The notes under the pieces are model-generated. The model worked only from the letters and a program-made list of their open reading frames with translations, made no database searches and was not told where the DNA came from. 64,000 nt of DNA from DATBQN01 sp963799925. Lineage in GTDB: Bacteria; Acidobacteriota; Thermoanaerobaculia; Multivoradales; UBA5704. The stretch is taken from NCBI GenBank assembly GCA_963799925.1, contig CAWCYZ010000001.1, forward strand, positions 1 through 64,000, given 5' to 3'. Positions 32,067 to 42,347 of this stretch are shown here, in pieces. The position numbers and the translations under genes are program-made. The first letter of the stretch is position 1, and each line of letters starts with the position of its first letter.

Positions 32067-32440
32067 CCCCCGGCCGGCTCGACGCGGCGGTCGTCCGGCG
32101 TCACCTGCTGGCGCTCGACGAGGCGCTGCAGGTCCTCCGCGCCCACCGCGGGCGCGGCATGGCGGAGCTGGCCGCCGATCGGGAGGAGCGCTGGATCGTC
32201 GAGCGCGGGCTCCAGCTCTGCGCCCAGAACGCCCTCGACGTGGCGACGCACCTCGCGGCGAGCACCGGCCGCGACGTCCCCGACTACGCCGCGGCCATCG
32301 ACCGCCTCGCCGAGCTGGCGATCCTGCCGCACGACTTCGCCGCCCGCTTCCGTGGCATCGCCGGCTTTCGCAACATCGGTACCCGTGCCGGTTTGTCCAA
32401 ACCCGTCTGGGTTCGGCCGAACCCGGGCCGGTTTGGCTAA
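32063..32440 (+). pseudogene. hepT: HepT-like (DUF86) HEPN toxin running into a repeat array, catalytic end lost
   Basis: The first 105 residues follow the HepT/DUF86 pattern (RHLLALDEALQVLRAH, ERGLQLCAQNALDVATHLAA, LPHDFAARFRGIAGFRNI). At the point where the RNase motif Rx4HxY should complete (FRN-V-L-V-H-x-Y) the frame runs into the repeat array and continues GTRAGLSKPVWVRP to a stop at 32440. There is no His or Tyr of the motif. The toxin is probably inactive as sequenced, unless an indel just before 32,378 hides the true end. Confidence 0.7.
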
Positions 32441-32793
32441 ACCCTGCCGCGGTTCGCGCCTGCCGTGAGACGGCATGACCAAACCGTGTGGCGGTATGGT
32501 CAAACCACGAGGGGGTTTGCGCCAAACCCGGTGGGGTTTTATGGCTGCCGGGCGCCGGCACGCTCGTTCCCCGGCGCGGTACGGCCATACCGCGGCGTGG
32601 TATCGCCAAACCGCGGCGGGGTATCGCCATACCACGGCGTGGTGAAGCCAAACCGCGTGCCGGTTTGGCGGTGCCGCGTGGTGGCGGGGCGCAAACCTCG
32701 CGCGGTTTGGCCATGCCGCCACGCCGCACGACGAGGGCGCCGCCGCGCTTCGCCACGACGCCGCGCGGCATCGTGGTGCCGCGACAGGCTCTC
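32378..32793. repeat. tandem array of ~21-bp self-complementary units
   Basis: About 19 units, most of 21 bp, follow head to tail. Each has a dyad of the type ACCGCGGCGTGGT or AAACCGCGTGCCGGTTT. The cleanest units are at 32584, 32605, 32626, 32647, 32668, 32689 and 32710, seven in exact 21-bp register; further, weaker units start at 32731, 32752 and 32773. Because each unit is near-palindromic, both strands are open and encode similar heptads: IAIPRRG on the plus strand (frame 32488-32919) and LAIPRRG on the minus strand. There are no unique spacers, so it is not CRISPR. It fuses with the 3' end of the HepT-like gene and lies next to pepA. Confidence 0.85.
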
Positions 32794-32915
32794 TCCGCGA
32801 GGAATGCCGGTCTGCCCGAGCGCCGGCGCGGCAGGGTCCCACCGGTTGGCGCGATGGCGAAGGCGCCGCTCGCCTTCGCCATGCCGCCACGCGGCAGGCC
32901 AGAGCCGGCGGTCGG

Positions 32916-34448
32916 CTAGGCGGCCGCCGGGCCTCCCTGCCCGTCGGCCCCGACCAGACCGCGCAGCCAGGCGACGGTCAGGGCGACGCCGAAGCCGGTC
33001 GCGCCGGGGGTTCCTCCCTGGTCGCGGCCGACGTCGGAGACGCCGGCGATGTCCAGGTGGGCCCAGCGGGAGACGCCGCCGGTGAACTGGGAGAGGAAGG
33101 CCGCCGCGGTCGAGGCCGCGCCCCAGCGCTGCGCCGAGTTGCGGAGGTCGGCCTGGGAGCCCTTCATCTCCTCCAGGTACTCCGGCCCGAGCGGCAGGCG
33201 CCAGAGCCGCTCGCCGCTCGCCCGCGAGGCGGCGAGGAGCTCGGCGGCGAGGCCGTCGTCCGGGGTGAAGAGGCCGGCCGCGTGGTGGCCCAGGGCGACG
33301 ACGCAGGCGCCGGTCAGGGTCGACAGCTCGAGCAGGGCGTCGGGCTCCTCGCCGGCCGCCCAGGCGAGGGCGTCGGCGAGCAGCAGGCGGCCCTCGGCGT
33401 CGGTGTTGGTGATCTCGGCGGTCTTGCCGTTGCCGAAGCGCACGATGTCGCCGGGCCGGTAGGAGGCGGCGTCGAGCATGTTCTCGGCGATCGCGGCGTA
33501 GGCCCTGAGGCGCACCGGGAGCCCGAGGTCGGCGACCGCGGCGGCGGCCGCCAGCACGGCGCAGGCGCCGCACTTGTCGTACTTCATGGCGTCCATGTCG
33601 GCCGCCGGCTTGATCGAGATGCCGCCGGAATCGAAGGTCACCCCCTTGCCGACGAGGGCGATGGCCGGGCCGCGGTCGCCCCAGGCGAGGCGCACCAGGC
33701 GCGGCGGGTCGGCGGCGCCGCTCCCCACCGCCAGCATGCCGCCCATGCCGCGCCGCTCGAGCTCGCCGCGGTCGAGCACCGTGAGCTCCATGCCGCGGCC
33801 GGCGGCGATCTCCGCGGCGCGCGCGGTGAGCCAGCCCGGCGTCGCCTCGTTGGGCGGCGCGTTGGCGAGGTCGCGGGCGAGGGCGACGGCGGCGGCGACC
33901 GGCCGGGCGGTGGCGAGCGCCGCGCGGTAGGCCGCCGCCTCCCCCGCCGGCGGCAGCACGGCGATGGCGGCGATCGGCGCCGGCCGCGCCTCGGCGGCGA
34001 GGTAGCGGTCGAAGCTGTAGGTGGCGCGGGCGAGGCCGGCGAGCACCCGTTCGGCCGCCGCGGTCCCGGCGGTCTCGGCGTGAGGCGGCAGGAGGAAGGC
34101 GAGGCGGCCGATGCCGTTCAACCGCGCCGCGTCGACGGCGCGGGCGAAGAAGGCGGCGAGGCGGCGCCAGGAGAGCTCGCCGCGGCGGCCGAGGCCGGCG
34201 ACGGCGAGGGTGGCGATGCCGGCGCCGGGCGCGAGGAGGGTCTCGGCGCCCTGCTCCTCCTTGCCGCGGAAGCCGGCCCGCCCGGCGAGAGCGAGCGCCG
34301 CGTCACGCAGAGGCGCCGGGAGCCCGGCGACCTCGGGCGGCTCGCCCTCGAAGCAGGCGATCACCAGGAGATCGGCGGCGAGCTCCTCCCCTGTGGCCTC
34401 GGCAACGGTGACGGTGACGGCGACGGCGGCACGGGCGACCTGGCTCAT
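32916..34448 (-). CDS. pepA: leucyl aminopeptidase (M17, cytosolic)
   Basis: An intact 510-residue enzyme. The N-terminal domain (residues 1-180) precedes the catalytic domain with GKGVTFDSGGISIKPAADMD, where Lys and Asp bind the metals, and NTDAEGRLLLADAL with the second metal Asp/Glu and catalytic Arg. STLTGACVVALG and GGTPGATGFGVAL close the active site. It releases N-terminal residues from peptides in the cytoplasm with two Mn or Zn ions and normally forms hexamers. It overlaps no neighbour; its 3' end faces the repeat array. Confidence 0.95.
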   Translation of the reverse strand: MSQVARAAVAVTVTVAEATGEELAADLLVIACFEGEPPEVAGLPAPLRDAALALAGRAGFRGKEEQGAETLLAPGAGIATLAVAGLGRRGELSWRRLAAFFARAVDAARLNGIGRLAFLLPPHAETAGTAAAERVLAGLARATYSFDRYLAAEARPAPIAAIAVLPPAGEAAAYRAALATARPVAAAVALARDLANAPPNEATPGWLTARAAEIAAGRGMELTVLDRGELERRGMGGMLAVGSGAADPPRLVRLAWGDRGPAIALVGKGVTFDSGGISIKPAADMDAMKYDKCGACAVLAAAAAVADLGLPVRLRAYAAIAENMLDAASYRPGDIVRFGNGKTAEITNTDAEGRLLLADALAWAAGEEPDALLELSTLTGACVVALGHHAAGLFTPDDGLAAELLAASRASGERLWRLPLGPEYLEEMKGSQADLRNSAQRWGAASTAAAFLSQFTGGVSRWAHLDIAGVSDVGRDQGGTPGATGFGVALTVAWLRGLVGADGQGGPAAA

Positions 34449-34646
34449 GGTCGGCGCATCCTTATGATTCTCACGGTCATGACTCTCACGGTCGTTCTCA
34501 CGGCGGTCCCCAAGGCGTCACGGCGGCCTGGCGGCGCTCTCCGCCGGATCCCCTCCGGCACCCTACGCATCCCGCGGGTCGGCGGGTATGCTATACGTAA
34601 TCCACCGCGAGCTTGAGGTTCCGATCATGGTCCACCGGTCGCCGAG

Positions 34647-36729
34647 ATGAGCCCGACCTCTCTGCTGCAGATACTGCCCGGGCCGTTCAACTTCCTGCGG
34701 CCGGACATGGAGGAGGTGCGCCGCCTCCTGCCCGACTACCAGCGGACCCTGCCGCTGCCGCGCCAGATCTTCTTCGACGACGAGAGCGCCACCCCGGCGC
34801 GCGGCTTTCCGCTCCTCCAGTCGGCGCGCATCGAGGAGCTGCGGACGGCGCTGCGCAGCTATCTCGCCGCCGAGGAGGGGGTGCAGCTCGCCATCCTGTC
34901 GCGCGAGCCCTACGACCGCAAGCAGTACGCCCTCGCCTGGGAGCGCTACCGCGCCCTCTTCACCCGCGCCAGCGAGAACGCCACGAGCTCGAGCTACGGC
35001 CGCCAGTACCCAGCGATCTTCTGGCTCGCCCACTCGCTCGACACCGCCCGCTTCCTCAAGGAGACCCCGAAGCGCGTCATCCGCCAGCACCTGGAGATCG
35101 GCCGCCGCCACGGCGAGGCGATCCGCTACCGGGTGCTCGAGCGCTACCTCGACCGCGTGCTCGCCATCACCTACGACCTGGTGCAGCGGCTGGCCGGCGC
35201 CACCGAGGAGGTCGAGGAGGACCTCTTCCCCCGCCTCCTCACGCGGATGCGCGACAACGTCCTCATCTTCACCGAGGACCACATCAGCCGCGACCTCTCC
35301 GAGCTCGCCGGCTACTTCAACGGCTACCTGCGGATCGACGGCCGCGACCTGCGCCAGCGCCTCGAGGAGCTGGCGCGCTGGCACGCCGAGCAGCTGGAGA
35401 CCGACCGCGACCTGGTCGCCGCGGTCATCCACCTGGTGGGCGCCGACCCGCGGAGCGGCGGCGGCCGCGACCTGCTGAACCGCATGGGCTATCTCTCCTT
35501 CCTCGCCACCCGCCGCGCCTACGACCCGGCGCGCCTGCTGCCGCCGGCGCTGGTCCAGGTCTGGGAGAGCCTGCTCCTGAAGCTCAAGGAGTACGAGCTG
35601 CTTCCACTCCCTGCGCCGCACCCTGCTCGCCGTCGAGGCCAGGGACGGACATCTCCTCTGCCGTCCCGGCGGCGCGCTGCGGCCGGCGGCGGGCGCCGCC
35701 GGGGGGCTCGGGCTCGGGGCGGGGACCGCCATCGGCATGGGCGGAGCCGAGCGCCGGCTGTCGCCGGCGACCCGGCCGCTCGACTTCATGGCCCCGTGGG
35801 TGGTCGATCCGCGGGTCGACCGCTACGGGCTGATCTACGACATCAGCGACTTCTCGCAGACCGTCTCCGTCCTCCACCGCTCGGGGGCCGAGAGCCAGGA
35901 CGAGGCGTTCCGCATGATGTTCCGCTTCCAGCGGCGGGTGAACCGCCTGGCCCTGTCGCGCCGCGCCAAGCTCGAGAAGTATCTGGGGGACGGCGCCTTC
36001 TACTCCAGCCGCGAGGCGAAGAACCTCCTCGTCTGCGCCCTCCACGTGCAGCGCTACTATGAGCAGGCGCTCGCCGCCGGCTTCCCCTTCGACCGCGGCA
36101 TGCGCATCGCGCTCAACTACGGCCACTACCGGCTGATCCCGATGGGCGGCGGCGGCCCCGAGGAGGGCGAGCGCTACGAGTTCTTCGGCCACGGGCTGGT
36201 CGAGCTGTCGCGGCTGGTCAGCGGCAAGGCGACGCGGGAGATCGAGGAGGTCAAGAACATGCTGATCAACCAGGGCTACCCGGAGCCCACGGTGCAGCGC
36301 TTCTTCGCGCCGCTCACCCACGGCAACCTCGACCTGGTCGACAAGCGGGAGGAGGCGCGGCAGTTCCACGCCTACATCGACCGCAACGGCAACCTGGTGA
36401 ACCGCGGCCTGGTGGCGACCGGCCCCTACGTGGCGCAGCTCGAGGCGGAGCTCGGCAGCCGCAGCTTCTACCGCGCCGCCGACGGCGGCCGGGGCTACGT
36501 GATGCTCGAGCTCGACGACGCCGGCGAGCGGCTGGTGGTCGGCCTGCGCAAGCTCGGCCTGGCGCAGCTCAAGGGGCTCGAGAAGCTCTCGGTCTTCGAG
36601 TTCGTCGACGGCAACGACTTCGGCGAGGAGTCGCTCGCCGACCGCGGCGAGCCGCTCGACGGCGGCTTGATCGGCGCCGTCGAGCGCGAGTTCGCGCGCA
36701 GCCGGAGCAGCGCGGCGGGCCTCGCGTGA
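34647..36729 (+). CDS. large protein with C-terminal class III cyclase-like domain (one shift)
   Basis: About 693 residues read through an extra base near 35,600 (between KEYEL and FHSLRRTLL). The first 320 residues are helical and not recognised; they include EVEEDLFPRLLTRMRDNVLI. The C-terminal half resembles a class III nucleotide cyclase: metal Asp in LIYDISDFSQTV, second Asp in LEKYLGDGAFYS, and the strand MRIALNYGHYRLI. The usual GxxVNxAARL reads GHGLVELSRL, so the transition-state Asn is missing and activity is doubtful. A linker with Gly-rich GGLGLGAGTAIGMGG separates the halves. Its stop overlaps purC (GTGA). Confidence 0.65.
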
Positions 36730-37643
36730 CGGCGCCATCCGCGGAAACGCCGGCCGGCGCCCTCTGGGAGAGCGACCTCCCCGGCCTGCCGCCGCCCCGC
36801 CGCGGCAAGGTGCGCGACGTCTACGACCTGGGCGACAGCCTGCTGATCGTGGCGACCGACCGCCTCTCGGCCTACGACCACATCCTGCGGCCGCCGATCC
36901 CGGGCAAGGGGAAGATCCTCACCCAGCTCTCGACCTTCTGGTTCCGCGAGCTCGCGGCGGCGGTGCCGCACCACCTCCTGGAGACCGACGCGGCCCGCTT
37001 CCCGGCGGCGCTCGCGCCGCACCGCGCGCTGCTCGCCGGGCGGGCGGTCGTGGTGCGCAAGGCGCGGGTGATCCCCTTCGAGTGCGTAGCGCGGGGCTAC
37101 CTCGCGGGGAGCGGCTACCGCGAGTACGCGGCGAGCGGCGAGGTCTGCGGCATCGCCCTGCCGCGCGGCCTGGTGCGCGCCAGCCGGCTCCCCCAGCCGA
37201 TCTTCACCCCGGCGACCAAGGCCGAGGCCGGGCACGACGAGAACGTCGGCTTCGCGGTGATGGCGCAGGCCGTGGGCGCCGCGCTCGCCGCGCGGCTGCG
37301 CGAGCTGACGCTCGAGCTCTACGCTCTGGGGGCGGCGCGCGCCGCGGCGCGCGGCCTGCTCCTCGCCGACACCAAGTTCGAGTTCGGCCAGATCGACGGC
37401 GAGCTGCTGCTGATCGACGAGGCCCTGACGCCCGACTCCTCGCGCTACTGGGACGCCGCGAGCTGGCGGCCGGGCGAGGAGCCGGTCTCCTTCGACAAGC
37501 AGTACGTGCGCAACTGGCTCGACTCGACCGGCTGGGACCACCAGAGCCCGCCCCCCGAGCTGCCAGCCGACATCGTCGACGGCACCCGCGAGCGCTATCT
37601 GGAAGCCTTCCGGCGGCTGACCGGGGCGGCGCCCGAGCTGTAG
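36726..37643 (+). CDS. purC: phosphoribosylaminoimidazole-succinocarboxamide synthase
   Basis: An intact 305-residue SAICAR synthase starting at GTG 36726. Motifs: the ATP-binding GKVRDVYDLG, ATDRLSAYD, the substrate segment IPFECVARGYLAGSGYREY, PATKAEAGHDENV, LLLADTKFEFG and LLIDEALTPDSSRYWDA with the metal-binding acidic cluster. It makes SAICAR from CAIR, aspartate and ATP in purine synthesis. It overlaps the cyclase-like gene upstream by four bases. No other purine gene is near, so the coupling is unexpected. Confidence 0.97.
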   Translation: MTAPSAETPAGALWESDLPGLPPPRRGKVRDVYDLGDSLLIVATDRLSAYDHILRPPIPGKGKILTQLSTFWFRELAAAVPHHLLETDAARFPAALAPHRALLAGRAVVVRKARVIPFECVARGYLAGSGYREYAASGEVCGIALPRGLVRASRLPQPIFTPATKAEAGHDENVGFAVMAQAVGAALAARLRELTLELYALGAARAAARGLLLADTKFEFGQIDGELLLIDEALTPDSSRYWDAASWRPGEEPVSFDKQYVRNWLDSTGWDHQSPPPELPADIVDGTRERYLEAFRRLTGAAPEL

Positions 37644-37685
37644 GAGGCGGGACGATCGCTGGATCGCTGCGGCGCGGATTCCGCG

Positions 37686-38762
37686 CTAAGGAGAGAAGCT
37701 CGCGTCTCCAGCCGTCGTCCACGGTCCCCGCTCGACAGTTGCCCAGGAAGCGAAATACCGTCCGGCTTGGCCACTGAATTTGGCTACGTATAGGCCATCT
37801 CTGCCCGCCGCCAGGCTCGCGCGCCCGTTGCACGGCAGGTCGAGCGTCGTTCGCTCGACGCGCTGCGCCTCCCAATCGATTCGATCGAGCGCGCACCGCT
37901 CGCCGGCGATCCCAGCGCCATCGAGGACGTACAGCTTTCCACCCGGCCCCCCCTGAGCGAGGGCCAGGATGGCAAAGCTGCCATGAAACGCGCTCGCTTT
38001 CGCATGGCTGAGATCCGAGCCTTCCGCCCTCGCCTGCGCGCGCAGCTGGCGCGTGTCCTCCTCAGGAGACTTGCGTCGACGGGGTTCTCCCTTCTCCAGG
38101 CGCAGCTCTCCCAGGGGTCGCGCCCGCCCGACGCGTCGCAGCTCGATGCGGTAGGCATATTGACGAGCCAGAAAGTAGCGCCCTTCTGTGGAGTCGAGCA
38201 CCCACGCCGCTCGAAAGAGCATCTCGTTGTTCTGGTCGTCCGCCGCGCCGTGGAGCGCTTCGCGGACCTCTGGAGCCCAGGCGTCGTGACCCGCCAGCAG
38301 CAGCAGCGGAGGCATTCCGTCCTCTCGCTCGCCAGCAGTCCCGATCCGGGGAGGTACGACGGCGACGGCCGGATTCCCGCGCACAAATCCGACAGCCGCC
38401 GGGAACCAGGGCAGTGCGGGGACGCCCTTTTCCTCGCCGCCGGCGAAGTAGTGGATTTCGCTGCCGAGGGCTAGCGCCCAATCGCCGTGCCTGCTCATCG
38501 CGGCGTCGAGGAGCGGTCCCGAGCTCACCGCCGGCGAGAGGCGCGCGGGCTCCCCCAATTCATGGGATTTCAGCAGCGGATAGACCTGGAGAGTGTCACC
38601 GCGCAGCAGGAAGACGTTGCCGTGTGAGTCTGCCTGCACGAACTGTGGCGCCGCCCATTGCAGCGTCTTGCCGCTCCCCCTGAGCGGCTCCAGGGGGAGT
38701 GCCGAGAGGAGAGCAGGCGGGAACAATGCCACTGCCATCACCGCGAAGGCTCGTCCCATCAT
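37686..38762 (-). CDS. secreted beta-propeller-like protein, partner of a small Cys peptide
   Basis: 358 residues from the ATG at 38762, chosen because GGGAGGT lies 5 nt upstream. A signal peptide (MMGRAFAVMAVALFPPALLS) is followed by repeated short strands of propeller type: PQFVQADSHGNVFLLRGDTL, HGDWALALGSEIHYFAGG, GGKLYVLDGAG and GRASLAAGRDGLYVAKFSG. No known active site is seen. It starts 12 bp after a 52-residue Cys peptide gene and is surely co-transcribed. The arrangement recalls NVEALA-type peptide genes of Bacteroidota that precede six-bladed propeller proteins; homology is not shown. Confidence 0.55.
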   Translation of the reverse strand: MMGRAFAVMAVALFPPALLSALPLEPLRGSGKTLQWAAPQFVQADSHGNVFLLRGDTLQVYPLLKSHELGEPARLSPAVSSGPLLDAAMSRHGDWALALGSEIHYFAGGEEKGVPALPWFPAAVGFVRGNPAVAVVPPRIGTAGEREDGMPPLLLLAGHDAWAPEVREALHGAADDQNNEMLFRAAWVLDSTEGRYFLARQYAYRIELRRVGRARPLGELRLEKGEPRRRKSPEEDTRQLRAQARAEGSDLSHAKASAFHGSFAILALAQGGPGGKLYVLDGAGIAGERCALDRIDWEAQRVERTTLDLPCNGRASLAAGRDGLYVAKFSGQAGRYFASWATVERGPWTTAGDASFSP

Positions 38763-38773
38763 GGCGCACCTCC

Positions 38774-38932
38774 CTAACAGCCCCAACTGACGTATCCCTC
38801 GTAACTGCCGTCCGTCGAGCTGTAAAGCCTGCAGACGTGGCAGTTTCCCGACGAAACGCAGACGGTCGTCGCGTATCCGGCCATGCCGCTGAGCGCGGCG
38901 AGAACCAAGACCATTTTCAGAATCTTAGGCAT
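38774..38932 (-). CDS. 52-residue secreted Cys peptide
   Basis: ATG at 38932, stop at 38774. Residues 1-21 form a signal peptide (MPKILKMVLVLAALSGMAGY). The mature part of about 31 residues carries four cysteines: CVSSGNCHVC and a terminal GC. There are Tyr, Ser and Gly repeats but no further recognised motif. It is too short for ordinary gene finders. It lies 12 bp upstream of the propeller-like gene on the same strand. A secreted, disulphide- or metal-bound peptide is inferred. Confidence 0.6.
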   Translation of the reverse strand: MPKILKMVLVLAALSGMAGYATTVCVSSGNCHVCRLYSSTDGSYEGYVSWGC

Positions 38933-39042
38933 CACACCATCCTATCCCCTTCTTTCGATTCGCCGCGACGGCTGGAACCCCAGACCGTAGCTGCATTCTG
39001 TTGCCGGGCGCGGGAAGCGGGTAGAGTCGGCGCCGGCCGACC

Positions 39043-41056
39043 ATGCCCGACCGCGACGACCTTCCCGGCGCCCCGCGCCTGCTGCCGCCGCGCGCCTGGG
39101 CGGCGGCGGGGATCGCCTTCGGCATCGCGCTCGCCGCCGCGTTCCTCCTCGCCGACGTCGTCCATCCCCCGGCTCTCTTCCCCAAGTACCTCGCCGCCGC
39201 CGCCGCGCCGCCGGCGGTCGCCGCCGAGCGCCGGCTCGACTACAGCCCGCTCTACCTCGCCCTCGCCCGCGGCGCGCGCCGCCTCGCGGCCGATCCCGAC
39301 CGGCTCCTCTTCCTCTTTCAGGGCTTCCTCCATGGCGTCACCGCCGCGGCCGTCGCCCTCGCCGTCGCGCTCATCACCGGCGGCGCCGGCTGGGGGCTCG
39401 CGGCGGGCCTCGGCGCCGCGCTCTACCGGCCGTTCCTCGTCTACTGCGGGATCGAGGAGCCGGAGGTCCTCATCGTCGCGCTCCTGGCGCTCGCGATCCT
39501 CTTCGCCCTCCTCGCCCGCGCCCGGCTCGAGCGCCCGGCGGCGGGCGGCCCGGGCCTCGCCCGGCCCGCCGCGGCTCCTCGCCTTCGCCGTCCCCGCCTT
39601 CGCCGCCGCCGCCCTCGCCGGCCTGGCGCGGCCGCAGCACCTCGCCATGCTGCCGGTCTGGGCGGCGTGGATCGCCGCCGCGGCGCCGCGCGGGCGCCGG
39701 CGGGCGGTCTGGCTCGCCGCGGCGGCGGTCGGCATCGTCCTCGTCGGGCCGCTCCTCGCGGCGCGGACGCTCGCGACCGGCGCCCCGACGCTGATGGACC
39801 CCGGCGCCGTCTTCTACGAGGGGAACGGCCCCGGCGCGACCGGCCTCACCCGCTTCGCCCCGGCGGCCCTGATCGAGCTCGAGCGCGCCCACCCGGAGTC
39901 CGCCGACTACGGCCACGTCGCCTACCGCCAGCTCGCCTCCTGGGCGGCCGGCCGCCGCCTCGGCTCGGCCGCCGCCAACCGCTACTGGACCCGGCTCGCC
40001 CTCGAGGGCATGGCGGCGTCGCCCGGCCGCGCCCTCGCCCGCGTGGCGAGGAAGGCCGCCCTCGCCCTCGGCCCCTACGAGGGGCACGACCTGGCGCCCG
40101 CCGAGATGCTCGACCGCCGCCTGCGGCGGCGCCTCCCCACCGGCTTCGCGCTGCTGCTCGTGACGCTCCCCTGGCTCGCCTTCGCGCGCCGCGGGCGGCT
40201 CGCCGCCCTCGCCGGGCCGCTCGCCGTCGCCCTCCTCGCCCTCGCCGTGCAGGCGGCGGGCTATGCCTCGGCGCGCCAGCGCCTGCCGCTCGCCCTCGCC
40301 CTCTGGATCGTCGGCCCGGTCCTCGCCGCCGACCTCTGCCGCCGGGGCGGGGGGAGCGAGGGCGGCGAGCGATACCGCCGGCCCGCCCCTCCTCCCGGCG
40401 ACCGGACGACCGGCCGCGCGGGGGCCTCCGCCCGGCGGCCGGCCTCCTGCTCGGCGCTCTGCGCCGCGCTCTGGCTGGCGCAGGCGAGCGCGCGCTACGC
40501 CCTCCTCGACCAGCTCGGCTGGGACCGCGCGCTGGGGCCGGAGCCGCCCTCCGCCGGCGCCCGCCTCGTCGCCTGGGAGGAGGGGCGGGCGCTCCGCCCG
40601 GCGCTCGCCCGCGCCGCCCGCCGCTTCGCCGCCGGGGTGGCGCTCGCCCACGCCGGCCGGCCGGCGGAATCGCTCGCCGCCCTCGCCCCCCTCGCCGCGG
40701 CGGGCGAGGACTTCACCATCGACGACAAGGAGGTCGGCGTCCCCGCCTACTGGGCGGCGCTCGACCTCGCCGCCCTGGGCGACCGGCCCCGCGCCGCCGG
40801 CGCCGCGGCGGCGGCCGCCGCCCTCCGCCCCGACGACGCGCGCATCGCCGCCCTCGCCCGCCGGCTCGCCGCTCCCGCCGCGGCTTCCGCGCCGCCGCCC
40901 GGCGGCGCCGCCTGGCGGCCGCCCGGGGTCGATCCCGCCTCCGCCCGCCTCGACCTCGCCCGCGCCGCCGACGCCCTCGGCGACCGCCGGGCGGCGCTGG
41001 CGCTCCTCGCGCCTCTGGCCGCGGCCTTCCCGGAGCTGCGCGGAGCGGGGAAATAG
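39043..41056 (+). CDS. polytopic membrane protein, glycosyltransferase family 39-like (one shift)
   Basis: About 671 residues with a shift near 39,570. Ten or so helices are visible, from AAAGIAFGIALAAAFLLADV to LALWIVGPVLAADL. The first periplasmic loop contains RRLDYSPLYLALARG, and a cytoplasmic C-terminal part of about 200 residues is made of Ala-rich helical repeats resembling TPR (AARRFAAGVALAHAGRPAES). The topology matches GT-C type enzymes such as ArnT/PMT, which transfer sugars from polyprenyl phosphate. The catalytic Asp of the first loop may be RLDYSP. Substrate unknown. Confidence 0.6.
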
Positions 41057-41326
41057 GAGCGGACGCGCCGCGGCCAGGTATGCCGTGGCGGCGGTCCTAT
41101 CTCCTCGCCGCCTCGCACCCCGCCGCCCTGCGCATCCGGATTCCATCCGAGCGGATGCCTGCTTCCTGGCCGCCGATGCTCCCGTCACCGTCTATCGAAG
41201 GCTTGGCTCATCAACCGCGCTGCAGCAGGCCGCGGAGATCGACCACCGCAAGAGTGTGGCAACATCGCGTGGGTCGCCGATCGACGCGGCGTACGGAACC
41301 AGCCCAGGATCTAAAGGAGACATACG

Positions 41327-41725
<399 letters not shown>

Positions 41726-41773
41726 AGCGATCAAGGTCATGATCGAGCTCTGAGAGATCACCGGTCAGGAGAG

Positions 41774-42271
41774 ATGAGCTCGGCGGCCGTTTCCATCCGC
41801 CCCGCGGCGCCCGCGGACCTCGAAGCCGTCGGCCGGCTCGGCGCGCTCCTCGTCCGTATCCACCACGGCTTCGATCCGGAGCGCTTCATCGCCGCGACGC
41901 CGCAGACCGAGCACGGATACGGCTCGTTTCTCGGCACGCAGCTCGACGCGCCGAACATCGTCATCCTCGTCGCCGAGCGCGACGGCGAGGTGGTGGGCTA
42001 TACCTACGCCGGGGTCGAGGGGAAGGATTACATGTCGCTGCGCGGGCCGGCGGGCGTGCTGTACGACATCGTGGTCGATCCCGCCCATCGCGGGCAGGGC
42101 GTCGGTCGGGCGTTGCTCGACCGGACGCTCGCGGCGCTCGCGGCGAAGGGCGCGCCGCGGGTCGTGCTCTCGACGGCGGAGCGGAACGAGGCCGCGCAGC
42201 GCCTCTTCGCTCGCGCCGGATTCCGCCGCACGATGATCGAGATGACTCGCGAGCTGGGCGCCAGGCGATAG
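41774..42271 (+). CDS. GNAT-family N-acetyltransferase
   Basis: An intact 165-residue protein starting at ATG 41774 with AGGAGAG upstream. The acetyl-CoA loop is VVDPAHRGQGVGRALLDRTL (Q/RxxGxG/A), followed by AAQRLFARAGFRRTMIEMTR, the usual last helix and strand. Family knowledge: it transfers an acetyl group from acetyl-CoA to an amine; the acceptor is unknown. It lies 48 bp after the cupin gene and is probably co-transcribed. Confidence 0.88.
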   Translation: MSSAAVSIRPAAPADLEAVGRLGALLVRIHHGFDPERFIAATPQTEHGYGSFLGTQLDAPNIVILVAERDGEVVGYTYAGVEGKDYMSLRGPAGVLYDIVVDPAHRGQGVGRALLDRTLAALAAKGAPRVVLSTAERNEAAQRLFARAGFRRTMIEMTRELGARR

Positions 42272-42347
42272 CTCGATCGCCCCATGCGAAGGGACCGGCT
42301 GTCGCCCCTCAGAATGGGCGGCTGCCTGGGCGGCTGCCGCCCGCCCG

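Noticed and set aside
32378..32793. CRISPR array
   Set aside because: Units follow without unique spacers, are themselves only about 21 bp and drift in sequence; no cas gene is near.
31404..32882. 492-codon minus-strand frame through the repeat array and mntA/hepT
   Set aside because: It runs antisense to the well-supported MntA motif and copy B of the palindromic repeat; its repeat peptide is explained by the array symmetry.
37671..37686. Rho-independent terminator between purC and the convergent gene
   Set aside because: GCGCGG-ATT-CCGCGC can pair but the loop is only three bases and no T-run follows.
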